This document shows, piece after piece, positions 39,248-40,910 of a DNA stretch of 40,910 nt. The DNA is taken from NCBI GenBank assembly GCA_021775615.1, contig JAJFHL010000322.1:1-40910 (forward strand). The letters run 5' to 3'. Position 1 is the stretch's first letter; each line of letters starts with the position of its first letter. A program made the translations under genes and the position numbers. The stretch is from Hyphomicrobiales bacterium (lineage in GTDB: Bacteria > Pseudomonadota > Alphaproteobacteria > Rhizobiales > JAJFHB01). The notes beneath the pieces are model-generated. The model was not told the origin of the DNA. It saw nothing but the letters and a program-made list of their open reading frames with translations, and searched no databases.

Positions 39248-40603
39248 CTATTTGCCAATGCAGAAGTCGGCGAAGATCACATCGAGCAGATCCTCAACAT
39301 CGACCCGGCCGGTGATGCGCCCAAGCGCCCTCGCGGCGAGCCGCAGATCTTCGGCCAAAAGTTCCGGCTCACCATTCCAGGCTTCAAGGGCCGCGGTCAT
39401 GTGCGCGCGGCAGTCCTGCAATGCCGTGCGATGTCTTGCGCGGGTCACCAAAACGCCCTCGCTTCCCGCAAGCATGTCAGCAGCGGCTGACGACACGGCG
39501 TCGATGAGGCCGCCCAGTCCTTCACCCGTACGCGCCGAGACATCGAAAAACCTGGAGCTCGCCCCGAGATGCGCGCCACCCCCCTTATCACCATTCATCA
39601 GGTCGATCTTGTTCATGACCGTCCACATCGATCCGCTTCCTGCGACCTCCCCGGGCCTGCCATGAGAGACATCTTCTGGATCGGTAACCCAAAGAACCAG
39701 GTCCGCATCTTCGATCCTGCCGCGCGCCCGCGCGACGCCTTCGCGCTCAACGCCGTCTGATGCATCGCGCAGGCCGGCGGTGTCGATCAGGCTGACCGGA
39801 TAGCCCTGCAAGTCCATGTGCACTTCGATCACGTCGCGGGTTGTTCCAGCGGTTTCGGAAACGATCGCGGCGTCGCGCTGCGCCAGAGCATTGAGCAGGC
39901 TTGACTTGCCCACATTGGGCCTGCCGGCGATGACGACGCGCAAGCCATCTCGCAGACGTTCGCCGCGGCGCTCGTCCTGCAGAGCCGTGTCCAGGGCGTT
40001 GCTCAACTCGGCAAGCGTGTCGCGCATTTCAGACGCAACGTCCTCTGGGACGTCGCCCTCATCCGGAAAGTCTATTTCAGCTTCCACATAGGCAAGGCAT
40101 CGCACCAGCCCGGCTCTCCACGCCTCATAGATGCCGGCCGCATCTCCGCTGAACTGACGCTGCGCCTGACGTCGCTGGGCTTCGGTGTCCGCATCGATCA
40201 GATCAGCCAGGCCCTCGACCTGGGTGAGGTCAAGCTTCCCATTGGCAAAGGCCCGCCGGGTGAATTCACCAGGTTCAGCCGGCCGCAGGCCGACAAAGGC
40301 GCCCAGTGCTTCGAGAACCGCGGCAACCACTGCCGGGCCGCCATGCACATGAAACTCCGCCACATCCTCTCCGGTAAAACTCGCCGGACCCGGCATCCAC
40401 AGCACCATCGCACGGTCAAGCGCATCGCCTGTTTCACGTGAAACCAAAGACCGCAATGCGACCGCTCGGGGCGCCGGCACGGCTCCGGCCAATCCCTCGA
40501 CCGCGGCACGACTTTGCGGCCCCGACACCCGAATGACCGCCACCCCGCTGCGCACCCTCCCAGAAGACAGGGCGTATATGGTCTGTTCCGAAGCCAGGGC
40601 CAC
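39248..40603 (-). CDS. mnmE: tRNA modification GTPase MnmE (TrmE)
   Basis: A 451-aa GTPase partner of MnmG. The N-terminal tetrahydrofolate-binding domain (about 1-120, with [28 protein letters not shown] just after it) precedes a helical domain that holds the G domain: P-loop GRPNVGKS at 227-234, then TAGTTRD, DTAGLRD and NKID. The protein ends in the conserved CIGK, whose Cys is important for activity. No truncation is seen. It heads the minus-strand cluster mnmE-mnmG-rsmG-parA-parB. A parS-like site is embedded near its 5' end (40430-40445). Confidence 0.96.
   Translation of the reverse strand: MALASEQTIYALSSGRVRSGVAVIRVSGPQSRAAVEGLAGAVPAPRAVALRSLVSRETGDALDRAMVLWMPGPASFTGEDVAEFHVHGGPAVVAAVLEALGAFVGLRPAEPGEFTRRAFANGKLDLTQVEGLADLIDADTEAQRRQAQRQFSGDAAGIYEAWRAGLVRCLAYVEAEIDFPDEGDVPEDVASEMRDTLAELSNALDTALQDERRGERLRDGLRVVIAGRPNVGKSSLLNALAQRDAAIVSETAGTTRDVIEVHMDLQGYPVSLIDTAGLRDASDGVEREGVARARGRIEDADLVLWVTDPEDVSHGRPGEVAGSGSMWTVMNKIDLMNGDKGGGAHLGASSRFFDVSARTGEGLGGLIDAVSSAAADMLAGSEGVLVTRARHRTALQDCRAHMTAALEAWNGEPELLAEDLRLAARALGRITGRVDVEDLLDVIFADFCIGK
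40430..40445. other. parS-like site inside mnmE
   Basis: TGTTTCACGTGAAACC matches the parS consensus at 15 of 16 positions; only the last base differs and the palindromic core is perfect. Confidence 0.82.
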
Positions 40604-40741
40604 GAGATGTCCTCACCAGTCCGCCGCAATGGCGCGCCAAATCCGCGGGGCACAGATATCACGTTTCGAAGAGGGCCGTTTACGGCGATTGGCATCCCGG
40701 TTAAAGATCGCCGACCTTCACCTCTCACAAGACCGGTCCTC

Positions 40742-40910
40742 ATGTTCGAAAATCAGCTTCGCCTCGAAACCAGCCCTTATCTCCTGCAGCACCAGGACAA
40801 CCCCGTCCACTGGATGCCCTGGGGGGAGGAAGCCTTCGAAGTCGCCAGGCGCGAAAACAAACCGGTCTTGCTGTCCATTGGCTATGCGGCCTGTCACTGG
40901 TGCCATGTGA
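40742..40910 (+). CDS. DUF255/thioredoxin-domain protein (YyaL/SSP411-like), 3' end cut by window
   Basis: The frame from the ATG at 40742 stays open to the window edge (56 residues). It reads as the N-terminus of the DUF255 family: [21 protein letters not shown], then [20 protein letters not shown] and the CHWCHV motif, a thioredoxin-like CxxC. Complete members are about 650-700 aa, with a thioredoxin-like domain followed by an alpha/alpha toroid like that of glycan-processing enzymes; their role in bacteria is unclear. It diverges from mnmE across 138 bp. Confidence 0.88.
   Translation, partial: MFENQLRLETSPYLLQHQDNPVHWMPWGEEAFEVARRENKPVLLSIGYAACHWCHV

Noticed and set aside
1-40910. CRISPR arrays, insertion sequences, prophage genes
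   Set aside because: No evenly spaced repeats, transposase-like or integrase-like products were seen on either strand.

Overview
The window reads as chromosomal DNA of a GC-rich alphaproteobacterium. The evidence is the alphaproteobacterial gene order mnmE-mnmG-rsmG-parA-parB near leuS-lptE-holA, the glnK-amtB and aminotransferase-ftsK-lolA-xthA blocks, a CtrA-like box, and a two-Cys (WCGPC) CnoX. A Hyphomicrobiales-like relative is my best guess from remembered synteny. Genes for O2-using or ubiquinone-linked metabolism (copper amine oxidase, a UbiH-family hydroxylase) sit beside strictly anaerobic chemistry, so a facultative anaerobe is likely.

Region 1 (1-13.2 kb) is an accessory, catabolic block. 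It opens with the 3' part of a copper amine oxidase gene, then an FNR-type regulator with candidate Fe-S cysteines. Next to the regulator is a perfect 20-bp FNR/FixK-like palindrome shared with a divergent small gene. An operon on the minus strand (8477 down to 3022) encodes the four subunits of an ATP-dependent class I benzoyl-CoA reductase (BcrC, BcrB, BcrA, BcrD; Bad D/E/F/G in Rhodopseudomonas), an Alvin-type 2[4Fe-4S] ferredoxin and a hemerythrin. Diverging from it, a plus-strand operon (8664-13217) encodes a two-subunit 2-oxoacid:ferredoxin oxidoreductase (KorAB), a rubrerythrin-like diiron protein, a RidA-superfamily protein and a zinc-binding MDR dehydrogenase. The apparent logic is that Kor reduces the ferredoxin with electrons from 2-oxoglutarate, the ferredoxin feeds the reductase that dearomatises benzoyl-CoA, and the hemerythrin and rubrerythrin protect or sense around the O2-sensitive parts. 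Benzoate-CoA ligase and the downstream beta-oxidation-like genes are not in the window.

Region 2 (13.3-20.5 kb) is core genome. It starts with a tRNA-Gly(GCC) whose 3' end faces the catabolic block. It continues with a YbaK/ProX-type deacylase, CnoX, a LON-domain protein, a Trm112-like protein, a DUF971 protein, a UbiH-family hydroxylase and the thioesterase TesB. The nitrogen pair glnK-amtB follows, behind a probable sigma-54 promoter, and ends in a strong terminator.

Region 3 (20.5-28.5 kb) holds an aminotransferase-ftsK-lolA run behind a CtrA-like box, then a structured intergenic RNA candidate with an intrinsic terminator. After that come xthA, a lone cyclic-nucleotide-binding protein, an OmpR-type response regulator and an L,D-transpeptidase.

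Region 4 (28.5-40.9 kb) looks origin-proximal: yggS, leuS-lptE-holA, a sulfotransferase gene, then parB-parA-rsmG-mnmG-mnmE on the minus strand. Three parS-like 16-mers lie within 3.3 kb. The window ends in the start of a DUF255/thioredoxin-domain protein gene.
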